13,416 nt of DNA from CAIYRG01 sp035318785 (GCA_035318785.1 DATHDZ010000345.1:1-13416), one strand, 5' to 3'. Numbered from the stretch's first letter, positions 6,247-13,296 are shown. Made by a program: numbers and translations. Notes: generated from the letters alone by a model not told the origin.

Positions 6247-6381
6247 AGAGCATTTTCGGGCGAAGTGCCTTGCGCGCCTTGTATTGGACGGCAAAGCCGC
6301 CTGAACGCTTCGCCGTAGAAAATTGCGACAATCAGGAATCTAGAGCGGTTTCCGATTCAATTTGATCGGAAACCGCTCTAG
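6247..6381 (+). repeat. RIME-like palindromic intergenic repeat, copy 1
   Basis: It begins AGAGCATTTTCGGGCGAAG and ends in a perfect 17-bp hairpin: CTAGAGCGGTTTCCGAT (6340-6356), an 8-nt loop, and ATCGGAAACCGCTCTAG (6365-6381). A second inverted pair (GGCGAAG near 6258 with CTTCGCC near 6308) gives a two-palindrome layout. Copy 2 lies at 9626-9726 in reverse orientation and shares both palindromes plus GCCGTAGAAAAT and AATCTAGAGCGGTTTCC. Copy 1 has about 32 extra nt between the arms of the first palindrome. This layout resembles the RIME elements described in Rhizobium. It fills most of the 6194-6436 gap; I see no gene there. Confidence 0.85.
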
Positions 6382-6436
6382 CGTCATTCACGAAAGTCGA
6401 GGGATTCCGGCTCCGGCGGCCGGTAGGGATTTGAGA

Positions 6437-6982
6437 ATGCGTGGCTATTTCGCCGTCGGGACCGACGGGCTTTCCAAACCGATGAATCTCGGGAACCTTC
6501 TTCGGATCGCGCATGCTTTCGGCGCAAGCTTCTTCTTTACCGTCGCAGGCCGGGTGAAGCTCGCCGATGCGATGTCCGACACCTCGGACGCCGCAAGTCA
6601 CTTGCCCATCTATCAATTCGGAGCCGCCGACGATTTGCGCCTGCCCCAGGGTTGCGAGCTGGTCGGCGTGGAGATCACCGATGACGCGGTCGAGCTGCCA
6701 AGCTTCCGCCATCCGCTGCGCGCCGCCTACGTTTTCGGTTCCGAGCGATTGTCGCTCTCCGCACCGGTGCTGGCGCGCTGCCGCCACGTGGTGAAGATTC
6801 CGACGCGCTTTTCCATTAATGTCGGGATGGCTGGCGCAATCGTGATGTATGACCGCATGCTCACGCTGGGGCGCTTCGGAGAGCGCCCGCTGCGGGCAGG
6901 CGGTCCGGCAGAAGCGGCGATTCCGGCGCGCGCCGCCTGGGGGGCGCCCGTGATGCGCCGGGGAGGCGCAACGCCCAAATGA
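6437..6982 (+). CDS. TrmH/SpoU-family RNA 2'-O-methyltransferase
   Basis: A 181-residue predicted SPOUT methyltransferase that would transfer methyl from SAM to a ribose 2'-OH in tRNA or rRNA. Motif 1 is NLGNLLRIAHAFGA (17-30, with the conserved Asn17 and Arg23). Motif 2 is VFGSERLSLS (99-108). Motif 3 is VVKIPTRFSINVGMAGAIVMYD (119-139 region), the knot. Motifs 2 and 3 deviate from the usual GSExxGL and SLNVSxA. The short length without an extra RNA-binding domain recalls TrmL, but the target cannot be named. An Ala/Arg/Pro-rich tail (150-181) looks disordered. The start at 6437 has AGGGA 7 nt upstream; an in-frame ATG at 6362 lies inside the repeat and is rejected. Confidence 0.8.
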   Translation: MRGYFAVGTDGLSKPMNLGNLLRIAHAFGASFFFTVAGRVKLADAMSDTSDAASHLPIYQFGAADDLRLPQGCELVGVEITDDAVELPSFRHPLRAAYVFGSERLSLSAPVLARCRHVVKIPTRFSINVGMAGAIVMYDRMLTLGRFGERPLRAGGPAEAAIPARAAWGAPVMRRGGATPK

Positions 6983-7047
6983 GCAAGCTTCAAATTCTCG
7001 CCCAAATCATGCACTAAGCAGTTGCGAAACTGATCCGGAGGCGTGCG

Positions 7048-7575
7048 ATGCGTTCCAAATCCTATGCGATTGCGCTCCTGTCCCTGTTTGTCGCCTTTAC
7101 GGGCTCCGCCCTGGCCGCCGAGGAGAAGCCGACGCTGCTGGACAGTTTTCGCGAATGGCATGTTTATTCGGTCGGCGCCGGCGCCGACCGGCTCTGCTAC
7201 GCGCTGTCTCAGCCCAAACAGATGAATCCCGCAAATGTGACCCGGGATGCGGTGTTCTTCCTGATTTCGACCTGGCCGGGGCGCAAGGTGAGGGGTGAGC
7301 CCTCCGTGGTCCCCGGCTACCAGTACAAGGTCGGCACCAAGGTTCAGGTGCAAATCGGCTCGGACAAGTTCGATTTGTTCACCAAGAATGACGGCTCGGC
7401 AGGCGGGGCTTGGCTCGAGAACCCGGCCGACGAAAAAAAACTGGTCGATGCGATGAAGCGGGGCTCGGAGATGAGCATCACCGGCACCTCCTCGCGCGGA
7501 ACACTGACGCGGGACAATTACTCCCTCGCAGGGATCTCCGCCGCGCTCGACAAGATCGACGCCACCTGCAAATAG
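7048..7575 (+). CDS. Invasion-associated locus B (IalB) family protein
   Basis: A 175-residue exported protein. The signal peptide is residues 1-23 (cleavage after SALA); the ATG has a good GGAGG 7 nt upstream. The mature part has the IalB-family layout: an N-terminal FREWHVYS strand, CYALSQPKQMNP, a VFFLISTWPG strand, VQIGSDKFDLFTKNDGS, ADEKKLVDAMKRG and the closing YSLAGISAALDKIDATCK. C50 and C174 could form the family's disulfide. IalB was named for erythrocyte invasion by Bartonella, but the family is widespread in free-living Alphaproteobacteria, so no virulence role is implied. It lies 65 nt after the RNA methyltransferase gene and 89 nt before rlmN. Confidence 0.9.
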   Translation: MRSKSYAIALLSLFVAFTGSALAAEEKPTLLDSFREWHVYSVGAGADRLCYALSQPKQMNPANVTRDAVFFLISTWPGRKVRGEPSVVPGYQYKVGTKVQVQIGSDKFDLFTKNDGSAGGAWLENPADEKKLVDAMKRGSEMSITGTSSRGTLTRDNYSLAGISAALDKIDATCK

Positions 7576-7601
7576 GCGCGTGCCCGTTGTTTGTTTTGAT
7601 T

Positions 7602-7650
7602 GTCATGGCCGCTCCCCGCTTTCGCGGGGACAAGCTTTGCGGCGCATGAC
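7602..7650 (+). repeat. GTCATG-bounded palindrome between the IalB-family gene and rlmN
   Basis: Nested inverted repeat: outer GTCATG (7602-7607) with CATGAC (7645-7650), middle CCGC with GCGG, and an inner perfect CCCCGC-TTTC-GCGGGG hairpin (7614-7629). Elements of this form are common intergenic repeats in Rhizobiales (from memory). It may act as a terminator for the IalB-family gene, although there is no U-tract after it. The rlmN ribosome binding site (AGGAAG, 7656-7661) lies 5 nt beyond. Confidence 0.75.
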
Positions 7651-7664
7651 ATGACAGGAAGACT

Positions 7665-8792
7665 ATGACTGCAGCCACTTCCCTGATCGGCCTCTCCGTT
7701 GCGGAGCTGACCGCCAAACTGGAGACGACCGGCCTCGAGCCAAAGTCCGCGCGCATGCGGGCTCGTCAATTGTGGAACTGGACCTATGTCCACGGGGCGC
7801 GGGATTTCGCGTCCATGACGAATCTGGCCAAGGATTTCCGCTGCGAGATGACGGAGCGCTTCACGCTGGCGCGGCCGGAAATCGTCACCCAGCAAATCTC
7901 CGAGGACGGCACACGCAAATTCCTGCTGCGCACCGGCCCCGGCATCGAGTTCGAGACCGTCTACATTCCCGAAGAAGACCGCGGCACGCTCTGCGTCTCC
8001 TCGCAGGTCGGCTGCACGCTCAATTGCCGCTTCTGCCACACCGGGACACAGAGACTGGTGCGGAATCTGACGCCCTACGAGATCGTCGGCCAGTTGATGG
8101 TGGCGCGCGATGCCCTTTCCGATTGGCCTTCGACGGCCGAGAACCGAAAGATCACCAATGTGGTGATGATGGGGATGGGCGAGCCGCTCTACAATTTCGA
8201 ACACGTCAAATCGGCGCTGGCTATTGTTGCTGACGGGGATGGGCTGGCGCTTTCCAAACGACGCATCACGCTTTCGACGGCGGGCGTCGTCCCGATGATC
8301 GAGCGGGCGGGAAACGAGATCGGCTCTTCCCTGGCGATTTCGCTGCACGCGGTGCGCGACGAATTGCGCGACGTGCTGGTGCCGATCAACAAGAGATATC
8401 CACTCTCCGAATTGATGACAGCGTGCCGGACCTATCCGGGCGTCTCGAACGCGCGCCGCATCACCTTCGAATATGTGATGCTCAAAGGCGTCAACGATTC
8501 GGTTGCCGACGCCCGCGGGCTGGTGAAGCTCGTCTCCGGCATCCCGGCCAAGATCAATCTCATCCCTTTCAATCCCTGGCCAGGCGCCCCGTATGAATGC
8601 TCGGATTGGGCGACGATCGAAAAATTCGCCGAGATCGTCAATCGCGCCGGCTATGCGAGTCCCGTCCGCACGCCGCGCGGCCGCGACATCATGGCGGCCT
8701 GCGGTCAGCTCAAAAGCGCGAGCGTGAAAGAGCGGGCCTCCGACCGCATGGCGGAAATGCGCTCGGCCGAACTCGCCCGCATGCCGGAATAA
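7665..8792 (+). CDS. rlmN: 23S rRNA (adenine2503-C2)/tRNA (adenine37-C2) methyltransferase RlmN
   Basis: Radical-SAM methyltransferase that makes 2-methyladenosine at A2503 in the peptidyl-transferase centre and at A37 of some tRNAs. The product is 375 residues, typical length. The N-terminal helical domain (AKLETTGLEPKSARMRARQL) precedes the cluster motif CTLNCRFC with C117, C121 and C124. MGMGEPLYN and ITLSTAGVVPMI follow. The methyl-carrying cysteine pair is QVGC (C117 belongs to the cluster; the resolving position is the C-terminal GRDIMAACGQL, about C346). The ATG at 7665 follows AGGAAG. A distinction from Cfr rests on overall match and chromosomal context. Confidence 0.96.
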   Translation: MTAATSLIGLSVAELTAKLETTGLEPKSARMRARQLWNWTYVHGARDFASMTNLAKDFRCEMTERFTLARPEIVTQQISEDGTRKFLLRTGPGIEFETVYIPEEDRGTLCVSSQVGCTLNCRFCHTGTQRLVRNLTPYEIVGQLMVARDALSDWPSTAENRKITNVVMMGMGEPLYNFEHVKSALAIVADGDGLALSKRRITLSTAGVVPMIERAGNEIGSSLAISLHAVRDELRDVLVPINKRYPLSELMTACRTYPGVSNARRITFEYVMLKGVNDSVADARGLVKLVSGIPAKINLIPFNPWPGAPYECSDWATIEKFAEIVNRAGYASPVRTPRGRDIMAACGQLKSASVKERASDRMAEMRSAELARMPE

Positions 8793-8841
8793 TCATCCCT
8801 TATCTTGCGCGGCGCCCCGGAATGGGCGAACGATTGCGCCC

Positions 8842-9579
8842 ATGAGCAGCGCGCCCCCTTCCGTCCAAGCCGCCGACGCGCCGCCGGAGCTCAACCCGCG
8901 GCTTGACCGCGCGGCGCTGGCGAAGGAATTCGCGCGTGCCGGACGCATCCATATTCCCAATGTGCTGACCGAGCCTTCGGCTCTGCGGCTCTTCCGCGCG
9001 CTGCAGCAGGAAACGCCCTGGACGCTGACTTTGAACAAGGGCCCCGATTTCCTCGACATCGAAAAACCATCGCCAGAGGAGCGCAGCCGGCTTGCGATGG
9101 GCGCCTTCGAGCGCGCGCGGGCGCCTTCGGCGTTTCAATATTTTTTCGACAACCATCGCCTGTCGCGGACCGGGGAGCCCTATGCGGACCCCAATCATTA
9201 TTTGGGTAAACTGGTCGCGTTCATGAACGCGCCGCATTTCCTGACCTTCGCGCGCGAGCTTACCGGGATGGAGGCCATCGCCAGAACCGATGCGCAGGCG
9301 ACTCTCTACCGGCCCGGCGACTTCCTCACGATGCATGACGATAAGACCGGCGGGCATAAGAGACTCGCCGCCTATGTGCTGAACATGACGCCGGCCTGGC
9401 GCCCCGACTGGGGCGGGATTTTGCAGTTCATCGATGCGCGCGGACATATCGCCGAAGGCTATGCGCCCTGCTTCAATGCGCTGAACGTCTTCCGCGTGCC
9501 GGCGCTGCATGCCGTCAGCCAGGTGGCGCTTTACGGGGGCTATCGCTACTCCGTCACCGGCTGGTTTCACGCGCGCTAA
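8842..9579 (+). CDS. 2OG-Fe(II) oxygenase, prolyl 4-hydroxylase-like
   Basis: A 245-residue cytoplasmic protein predicted to hydroxylate a substrate using 2-oxoglutarate, O2 and Fe(II). The double-stranded beta-helix residues can be placed: H165 and D167 (TMHDDKTGGHKR) as the HxD iron ligands, H223 (PALHAVSQV) as the distal ligand, and R235 (YGGYRYSVTGWF) for 2-oxoglutarate. WGGILQFID is the usual strand between them. The N-terminus (about 1-60) is a helical cap beginning after an Ala/Pro-rich stretch. It resembles the Ofd1/Tpa1-like branch, which acts on proteins, but the substrate is unknown. It follows rlmN by 49 nt. The start codon lacks a clear ribosome binding site; GGGCG/CGCCC just before it may form a small hairpin. 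Confidence 0.85.
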   Translation: MSSAPPSVQAADAPPELNPRLDRAALAKEFARAGRIHIPNVLTEPSALRLFRALQQETPWTLTLNKGPDFLDIEKPSPEERSRLAMGAFERARAPSAFQYFFDNHRLSRTGEPYADPNHYLGKLVAFMNAPHFLTFARELTGMEAIARTDAQATLYRPGDFLTMHDDKTGGHKRLAAYVLNMTPAWRPDWGGILQFIDARGHIAEGYAPCFNALNVFRVPALHAVSQVALYGGYRYSVTGWFHAR

Positions 9580-9625
9580 TTGCGCGAGCGCAGGGCTTCC
9601 TATAGACCCCGAGCCCGATGGAACC

Positions 9626-9726
9626 AGAGCGGTTCCCGGTCAAGTGAATTGGAAACCGCTCTAGATTCTTGATTTGTCGCATTTTCTACGGCGAACCGCG
9701 AACACACTTCGCCTGAAAATGCTCTA
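9626..9726 (-). repeat. RIME-like palindromic intergenic repeat, copy 2 (inverted)
   Basis: Read on the minus strand this starts TAGAGCATTTTCAGGCGAAG and ends GGTTTCCAATTCACTTGACC followed by the closing palindrome arm, matching copy 1 (6247-6381) over most of its length. The terminal palindrome (AGAGCGGTT... with ...AACCGCTCT) has about three mismatches, and the inner GGCGAA/TTCGCC palindrome is kept. It fills most of the 165-nt gap between the oxygenase gene and argG, ending 18 nt before the argG start, so it may lie in the argG leader RNA. Confidence 0.8.
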
Positions 9727-9744
9727 ACGCGCGTGGAGGGGTGT

Positions 9745-10980
9745 GTGGCGACGAAGAATATCAAGAAGGTGGTGCTCGCTTATTCCGGCGGCCTCGACAC
9801 CTCCGTCATCTTAAAGTGGCTGCAGACCGAATATGGCTGCGAGGTCGTCACCTTCACCGCCGATCTCGGCCAGGGCGAGGAGCTGGAGCCCGCACGCGCC
9901 AAGGCAAAATTGCTGGGCATCAAGCCGGAGAACATCTTCGTCGAGGATCTGCGCGAGGAATTCGTCAAGGACTATGTCTTCCCGATGTTCCGGGCGAACG
10001 CGCTCTATGAAGGCGTGTATCTGCTCGGGACCTCGATTGCGCGCCCTCTGATCGCCAAGAAGCAGATCGAGATCGCCGAGAAAGTCGGCGCCGATGCGGT
10101 GGCGCATGGTGCCACCGGAAAGGGCAATGACCAGGTCCGCTTCGAGCTCTCCTATTACGCGCTGAAGCCGGACATCAAAATCATCGCGCCGTGGCGGGAA
10201 TGGGAGCTGGCCTCGCGCACCAAGCTGCTCGCCTTTGCCGAAGCCCATCAGATACCGATCGCCAAGGACAAGCGCGGCGAGGCGCCGTTCTCGGTCGATG
10301 CGAATCTGCTGCATTCCTCCTCCGAGGGAAAAGTCCTGGAAGACCCTGCCGTCGAAGCGGACTCCATCGTCTATCAGCGCACGCTCTCGCCCGAGGAAGC
10401 GCCCGACAAGGCGATGGTCGTGGAAGTCGGTTTCGACAAGGGCGATGCGGTTTCCATCGACGGCAAGAAACTCTCACCCGCCGCGCTGCTGACGCGGCTC
10501 AACGAATTGGGCAAGGCCAACGGCATCGGGCGCATCGATCTCGTCGAGAACCGCTTCGTCGGCATGAAATCGCGCGGCATCTATGAGACTCCCGGCGGAA
10601 CGATTCTGCATGCTGCGCACCGCGCCATGGAATCGCTCGCGCTCGACCGCGGCGCCGCGCATCTCAAAGACGAGCTGATGCCGCGTTATGCCGAGCTCAT
10701 CTACAATGGCTTCTGGTTCTCGCCCGAGCGCGAGATGCTGCAGGCCGCCATCGACAAGAGCCAGGAGTTTGTCGCCGGCACCGTGCGGCTGAAACTCTAC
10801 AAGGGCAATGTCATGGTGGTGGGCCGTGCTTCGCCCTATTCGCTTTATGCCCAAGACCTCGTGACATTCGAAGACGATCGCGGCGCCTACGATCAGAAGG
10901 ATGCGGCAGGGTTCATCAAGCTGAATGCGCTGCGCCTGCGCACTCTGGCTTCGCGCAAGCGCAAGGCGCCTAAGACGTGA
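9745..10980 (+). CDS. argG: Argininosuccinate synthase
   Basis: Joins citrulline and aspartate with ATP to give argininosuccinate, the penultimate step of arginine synthesis. The product is 411 residues, normal for the non-E. coli class of ArgG. The ATP-binding P-loop AYSGGLDTS is residues 12-20. TFTADLGQGEEL, GTSIARPLIAK, AHGATGKGNDQVRFE, PWREW, YETPGGTIL and YKGNVMVVGR are all characteristic. GTG at 9745 (MATKNIKK) is chosen because GGAGG (9735-9739) lies 5 nt upstream; a GTG at 9733 overlaps that site and would add four residues. The stop overlaps the next gene by 4 nt. Confidence 0.97.
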   Translation: MATKNIKKVVLAYSGGLDTSVILKWLQTEYGCEVVTFTADLGQGEELEPARAKAKLLGIKPENIFVEDLREEFVKDYVFPMFRANALYEGVYLLGTSIARPLIAKKQIEIAEKVGADAVAHGATGKGNDQVRFELSYYALKPDIKIIAPWREWELASRTKLLAFAEAHQIPIAKDKRGEAPFSVDANLLHSSSEGKVLEDPAVEADSIVYQRTLSPEEAPDKAMVVEVGFDKGDAVSIDGKKLSPAALLTRLNELGKANGIGRIDLVENRFVGMKSRGIYETPGGTILHAAHRAMESLALDRGAAHLKDELMPRYAELIYNGFWFSPEREMLQAAIDKSQEFVAGTVRLKLYKGNVMVVGRASPYSLYAQDLVTFEDDRGAYDQKDAAGFIKLNALRLRTLASRKRKAPKT

Positions 10981-11822
10981 GCGCGCAAACGGACAATGCC
11001 GGTCAGGTCGCCTATTGGAACGGCCCTCACGGGAAGCTCTGGGCGAAGGAACAAGAAAAGCGCGACCGCGACCACGCGCCCATGACCGAAGCAGGAATCG
11101 CATTGGCCGCGCCGAAGCCCGGTGAACGGGTGCTCGACATCGGCTGCGGCTCGGGAACGACGACGCTGAAACTGGCCGCGCGCGTGGCGCCCTCGGGTGA
11201 AGCGGTCGGCGTCGATATTTCCGGCCCCATGCTGGCGGTGGCGCGCCGCCGCGCTGCGGAAGCGCCGGGCCGCGCAAATTTCATCGAAGCCGACGCCACG
11301 GATTACGCCTTCGAATCGGAAAGCTTCGATCTCGCCTTCTCGCAATTCGGCGTGATGTTCTTCGCCGATCCCGCCGCGACCTTCCGCAACATATATGGGG
11401 CCATGAAGAAAGGCGGCCGGCTGGTCTTCGTGTGCTGGCGCGGGCCGTTCGAGAATCCCTGGTCGGCCGTGCCCGAAGCCGCCGCTCGGCCCTTCCTTCC
11501 GCCACCAGTCCCAGCGTCCCCCGACGCGCCGGGGCGCTACTCCTTCGCCAATCCCGACCGCGTGAAAAGCATCTTGCTGCAGGCCGGCTTTCACGCCGTC
11601 GCCATCGAGAAATTCGACACCCGCATACATCTCGGCAATACGCCGGAAGAAGCCGCCTCGTCGAGCATCGACGCGGGTCCGCTTCTTCGCACGCTCGCCG
11701 ATGTGGACGAGGCGACGCGCGCAAAGGTTCGGGCGGCGGTCACGGCCCGGCTCGTGCACGAGCTGGAGCCAGGCGGCATCTATCTCAGCGCCGGGTGCTG
11801 GCTGGTGCGCGCGGGAACCTGA
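10977..11822 (+). CDS. Class I SAM-dependent methyltransferase, substrate unknown
   Basis: A 281-residue soluble methyltransferase. It opens with QVAYWNGPHGKLWA, an N-terminus common among UbiE/COQ5-like small-molecule methyltransferases. Motif I is VLDIGCGSGTTTLKLA (52-67), the acidic ribose-binding residue is in VGVDIS (D80), and LAFSQFGVMFFADP and KKGGRLVFVCWRG are motifs IV-V. The GTG start (10977) overlaps the argG TGA as GTGA, so translation is probably coupled to argG. Nothing in arginine synthesis needs a methyl transfer, so the pairing is unexplained. A 190-nt palindromic element follows. Confidence 0.85.
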   Translation: MSAQTDNAGQVAYWNGPHGKLWAKEQEKRDRDHAPMTEAGIALAAPKPGERVLDIGCGSGTTTLKLAARVAPSGEAVGVDISGPMLAVARRRAAEAPGRANFIEADATDYAFESESFDLAFSQFGVMFFADPAATFRNIYGAMKKGGRLVFVCWRGPFENPWSAVPEAAARPFLPPPVPASPDAPGRYSFANPDRVKSILLQAGFHAVAIEKFDTRIHLGNTPEEAASSSIDAGPLLRTLADVDEATRAKVRAAVTARLVHELEPGGIYLSAGCWLVRAGT

Positions 11823-11828
11823 AGTTTC

Positions 11829-12018
11829 TGCTAGAGCGGAGTGCATTCAGACGGAAACATTTGTCCTTCCCGGCCGAGCGGCGATGCGCCGCGAGGGGAA
11901 GGGAATCCATTTCGTGGAGATCGAGCGTTTTCTTTGCCGTATGGATGCTCTTCCCTCGCGCTTCGCGCTCGCCGAGCATGACAATATTGATTCCATGTGA
12001 CCGCACTCTGCTCTAGCA
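11829..12018. repeat. 190-nt imperfect palindrome with terminal inverted repeats, MITE-like
   Basis: The left end TGCTAGAGCGGAGTGC (11829-11844) matches the reverse complement of the right end (12003-12018) at 15 of 16 positions, and similarity continues for about 30 nt. Farther in, the two halves still match in reverse complement (GAGGGGAAG near 11892; ATCCAT near 11915 with ATGGAT near 11941). Local hairpins include GCGGCG-ATG-CGCCGC and CGCG-CTT-CGCG. Excluding the outermost bases, the termini are TA...TA, compatible with insertion at TA. No coding capacity is evident. It fills the gap between the methyltransferase and the TPR gene and shares the TAGAGCGG end with the RIME-like repeats. 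Confidence 0.75.
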
Positions 12019-12047
12019 TGGCGGCTTGGTAGCCGCGCGGAGGACAC

Positions 12048-12794
12048 ATGCCCGCATTCGGTAGAGCCTTCCTGGCCTTGGCTGCGCTGTTCTTATCGGC
12101 CGATATGGTTCGCGCCGCCGGCATCGAAGATGCGAACGCCGCCGTGGTGGCGGCGCGGGACGGCAAATATGACGATGCGATCAAGCTTTTCACCAACGCC
12201 ATCAACAGCGACGATTTGAATCTCAAAGGGCGCGCCCAGGCCTATGCCTATCGCGGCATCGCCAAAGCGACGACCAGCGACTATGACGGCGCGCAGGACG
12301 ATCTCAACCGCTCGGTGGCGCTGAACAGCGAATACGCGGCCGATTCCTACGCCTATCGCGGTTATTTCGCGCTGGTCCTGGGAGATGGGCAGAAAGCATC
12401 CGCCGATCTGGCAAAAAGCGCGGAATTGAAGATTTGGCCATACAACGCGCTGTGGCTTTCGCTGGCGCGCATGAAAGCCAATGTTCCCGACGATGGTGGG
12501 CACTCACTCGCGATGAACGCGGCTCGGTTCGATCTCGCGCAATGGCCCGGGCCGGTGGTGAAATTCCTGATGGGTCAGGCCAAGCCTGAAGAGGTCGCCA
12601 CCGCGGCAAATCAAGGCGATCCGCAAAAACTCGTAGAGCGCGTTTGCGATGCGGATTTCTATGTCGCGGAATATGATCTCGCCCACAACAACGCCGCCGC
12701 GGCGAAGCCGGGGTTCCAGCGCGCCGCGGAGAAATGCCCGTTCGCCTCGTTCGAACGCATGGGCGCCACTGCCGAACTGATGCGGTTGAAATAG
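12048..12794 (+). CDS. Periplasmic TPR-repeat protein
   Basis: A 248-residue exported protein. The signal peptide is about residues 1-23 (cleavage near MVRA); there is no lipobox cysteine. Three tetratricopeptide repeats are visible, about 27-59 (AAVVAARDGKYDDAIKLFTN), 64-97 (AYAYRGIAKATTSDYDGAQD) and 98-131 (SYAYRGYFALVLGDGQKA). The C-terminal half (WPGPVVKFLMGQ, CDADFYVAEYDLAHNN, FQRAAEKCP) resembles the tail of alphaproteobacterial NlpI-like TPR proteins; C200 and C230 may pair. A protein-protein scaffold in the envelope is likely, partner unknown. The ATG follows GGAGG. It converges on the glutathione peroxidase gene with 10 nt between stops. Confidence 0.85.
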   Translation: MPAFGRAFLALAALFLSADMVRAAGIEDANAAVVAARDGKYDDAIKLFTNAINSDDLNLKGRAQAYAYRGIAKATTSDYDGAQDDLNRSVALNSEYAADSYAYRGYFALVLGDGQKASADLAKSAELKIWPYNALWLSLARMKANVPDDGGHSLAMNAARFDLAQWPGPVVKFLMGQAKPEEVATAANQGDPQKLVERVCDADFYVAEYDLAHNNAAAAKPGFQRAAEKCPFASFERMGATAELMRLK

Positions 12795-12810
12795 CGAGCA
12801 GACGCTATTT
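12789..12810. terminator. Bidirectional terminator-like hairpin between convergent genes
   Basis: AAATAGCG (12789-12796), a 6-nt loop, then CGCTATTT (12803-12810): a perfect 8-bp inverted repeat with A-rich and T-rich outer ends on both strands. Both stop codons (TAG at 12792-12794 plus; TAG complement at 12805-12807 minus) lie within the stem. The placement suits a shared terminator; the stem is short with three G-C pairs and the T-tract is only three long. Confidence 0.45.
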
Positions 12811-13284
12811 GTTCAATTCCGCTTCTATCGCGGTGGTGAGAGCGGCGTCGTCAGGGGCCATTTTTGATCCGAAAGTGCCGGCGAGCTCGCCTTTGGCGTC
12901 GATCAGATATTTGTGGAAATTCCACCGCGGCGCCGCGGCGTCTCCGGCTTGCGACACCACCCATTTGTAGAACGGATGCGCGGAAGCGCCGATCACCGCG
13001 TTCTTCGCCGTCATCGGAAATGTGACGTTATATTTGGTTGAGCAGAAATCCTTGATCTCAGCTTCCGTGCCTGGCTCCTGGCCGCCGAAATCATTCGACG
13101 GCACGCCGAGGACCACCAATCCGCGGTCACGGTATTTTTCCCACAACGCCTCAAGCCCGCGATATTGCGGCGTCAACCCGCATTGCGAAGCTGTGTTGAC
13201 GACCAGCACGGGTTTCCCCGCCAGGTCCGACAGTTTCAGTTTCTTGCCGTCTATCGCGGTGAATTCGAAATCATGAGCAGACAT
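12805..13284 (-). CDS. Glutathione peroxidase family thiol peroxidase (Cys type)
   Basis: Reduces hydrogen and organic peroxides. The product is 159 residues, the usual length for bacterial and yeast-type non-selenium enzymes, with no signal peptide. The catalytic tetrad is visible: C35 in NTASQCGLTPQY, Q69 in VPSNDFGGQEPG, and W121 and N122 in WNFHKYLI. C81 (KDFCSTKYNVTFP) sits where the resolving cysteine lies in yeast-type enzymes, so thioredoxin is a more likely reductant than glutathione (inference). It starts 12 nt after the gyrB stop and is probably translated from the gyrB transcript. Its purine-rich GGGGGG upstream doubles as the ribosome binding region. Confidence 0.93.
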   Translation of the reverse strand: MSAHDFEFTAIDGKKLKLSDLAGKPVLVVNTASQCGLTPQYRGLEALWEKYRDRGLVVLGVPSNDFGGQEPGTEAEIKDFCSTKYNVTFPMTAKNAVIGASAHPFYKWVVSQAGDAAAPRWNFHKYLIDAKGELAGTFGSKMAPDDAALTTAIEAELNK

Positions 13285-13296
13285 GAGAGGGCCCCC

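Noticed and set aside
7019..7032. CAGTT-GCGA-AACTG hairpin just before the IalB-family ribosome binding site
   Set aside because: A 5-bp A/T-closing stem of this size is expected by chance and does not cover the GGAGG.
6247..9726. The related repeats as a CRISPR-like array
   Set aside because: Only two copies, 3.2 kb apart, in opposite orientation, with genes between them and no cas gene.
11785..12226. Several open frames crossing the 190-nt palindrome
   Set aside because: They run through inverted-repeat sequence, lack ribosome binding sites and overlap better genes; the palindrome explains the openness.
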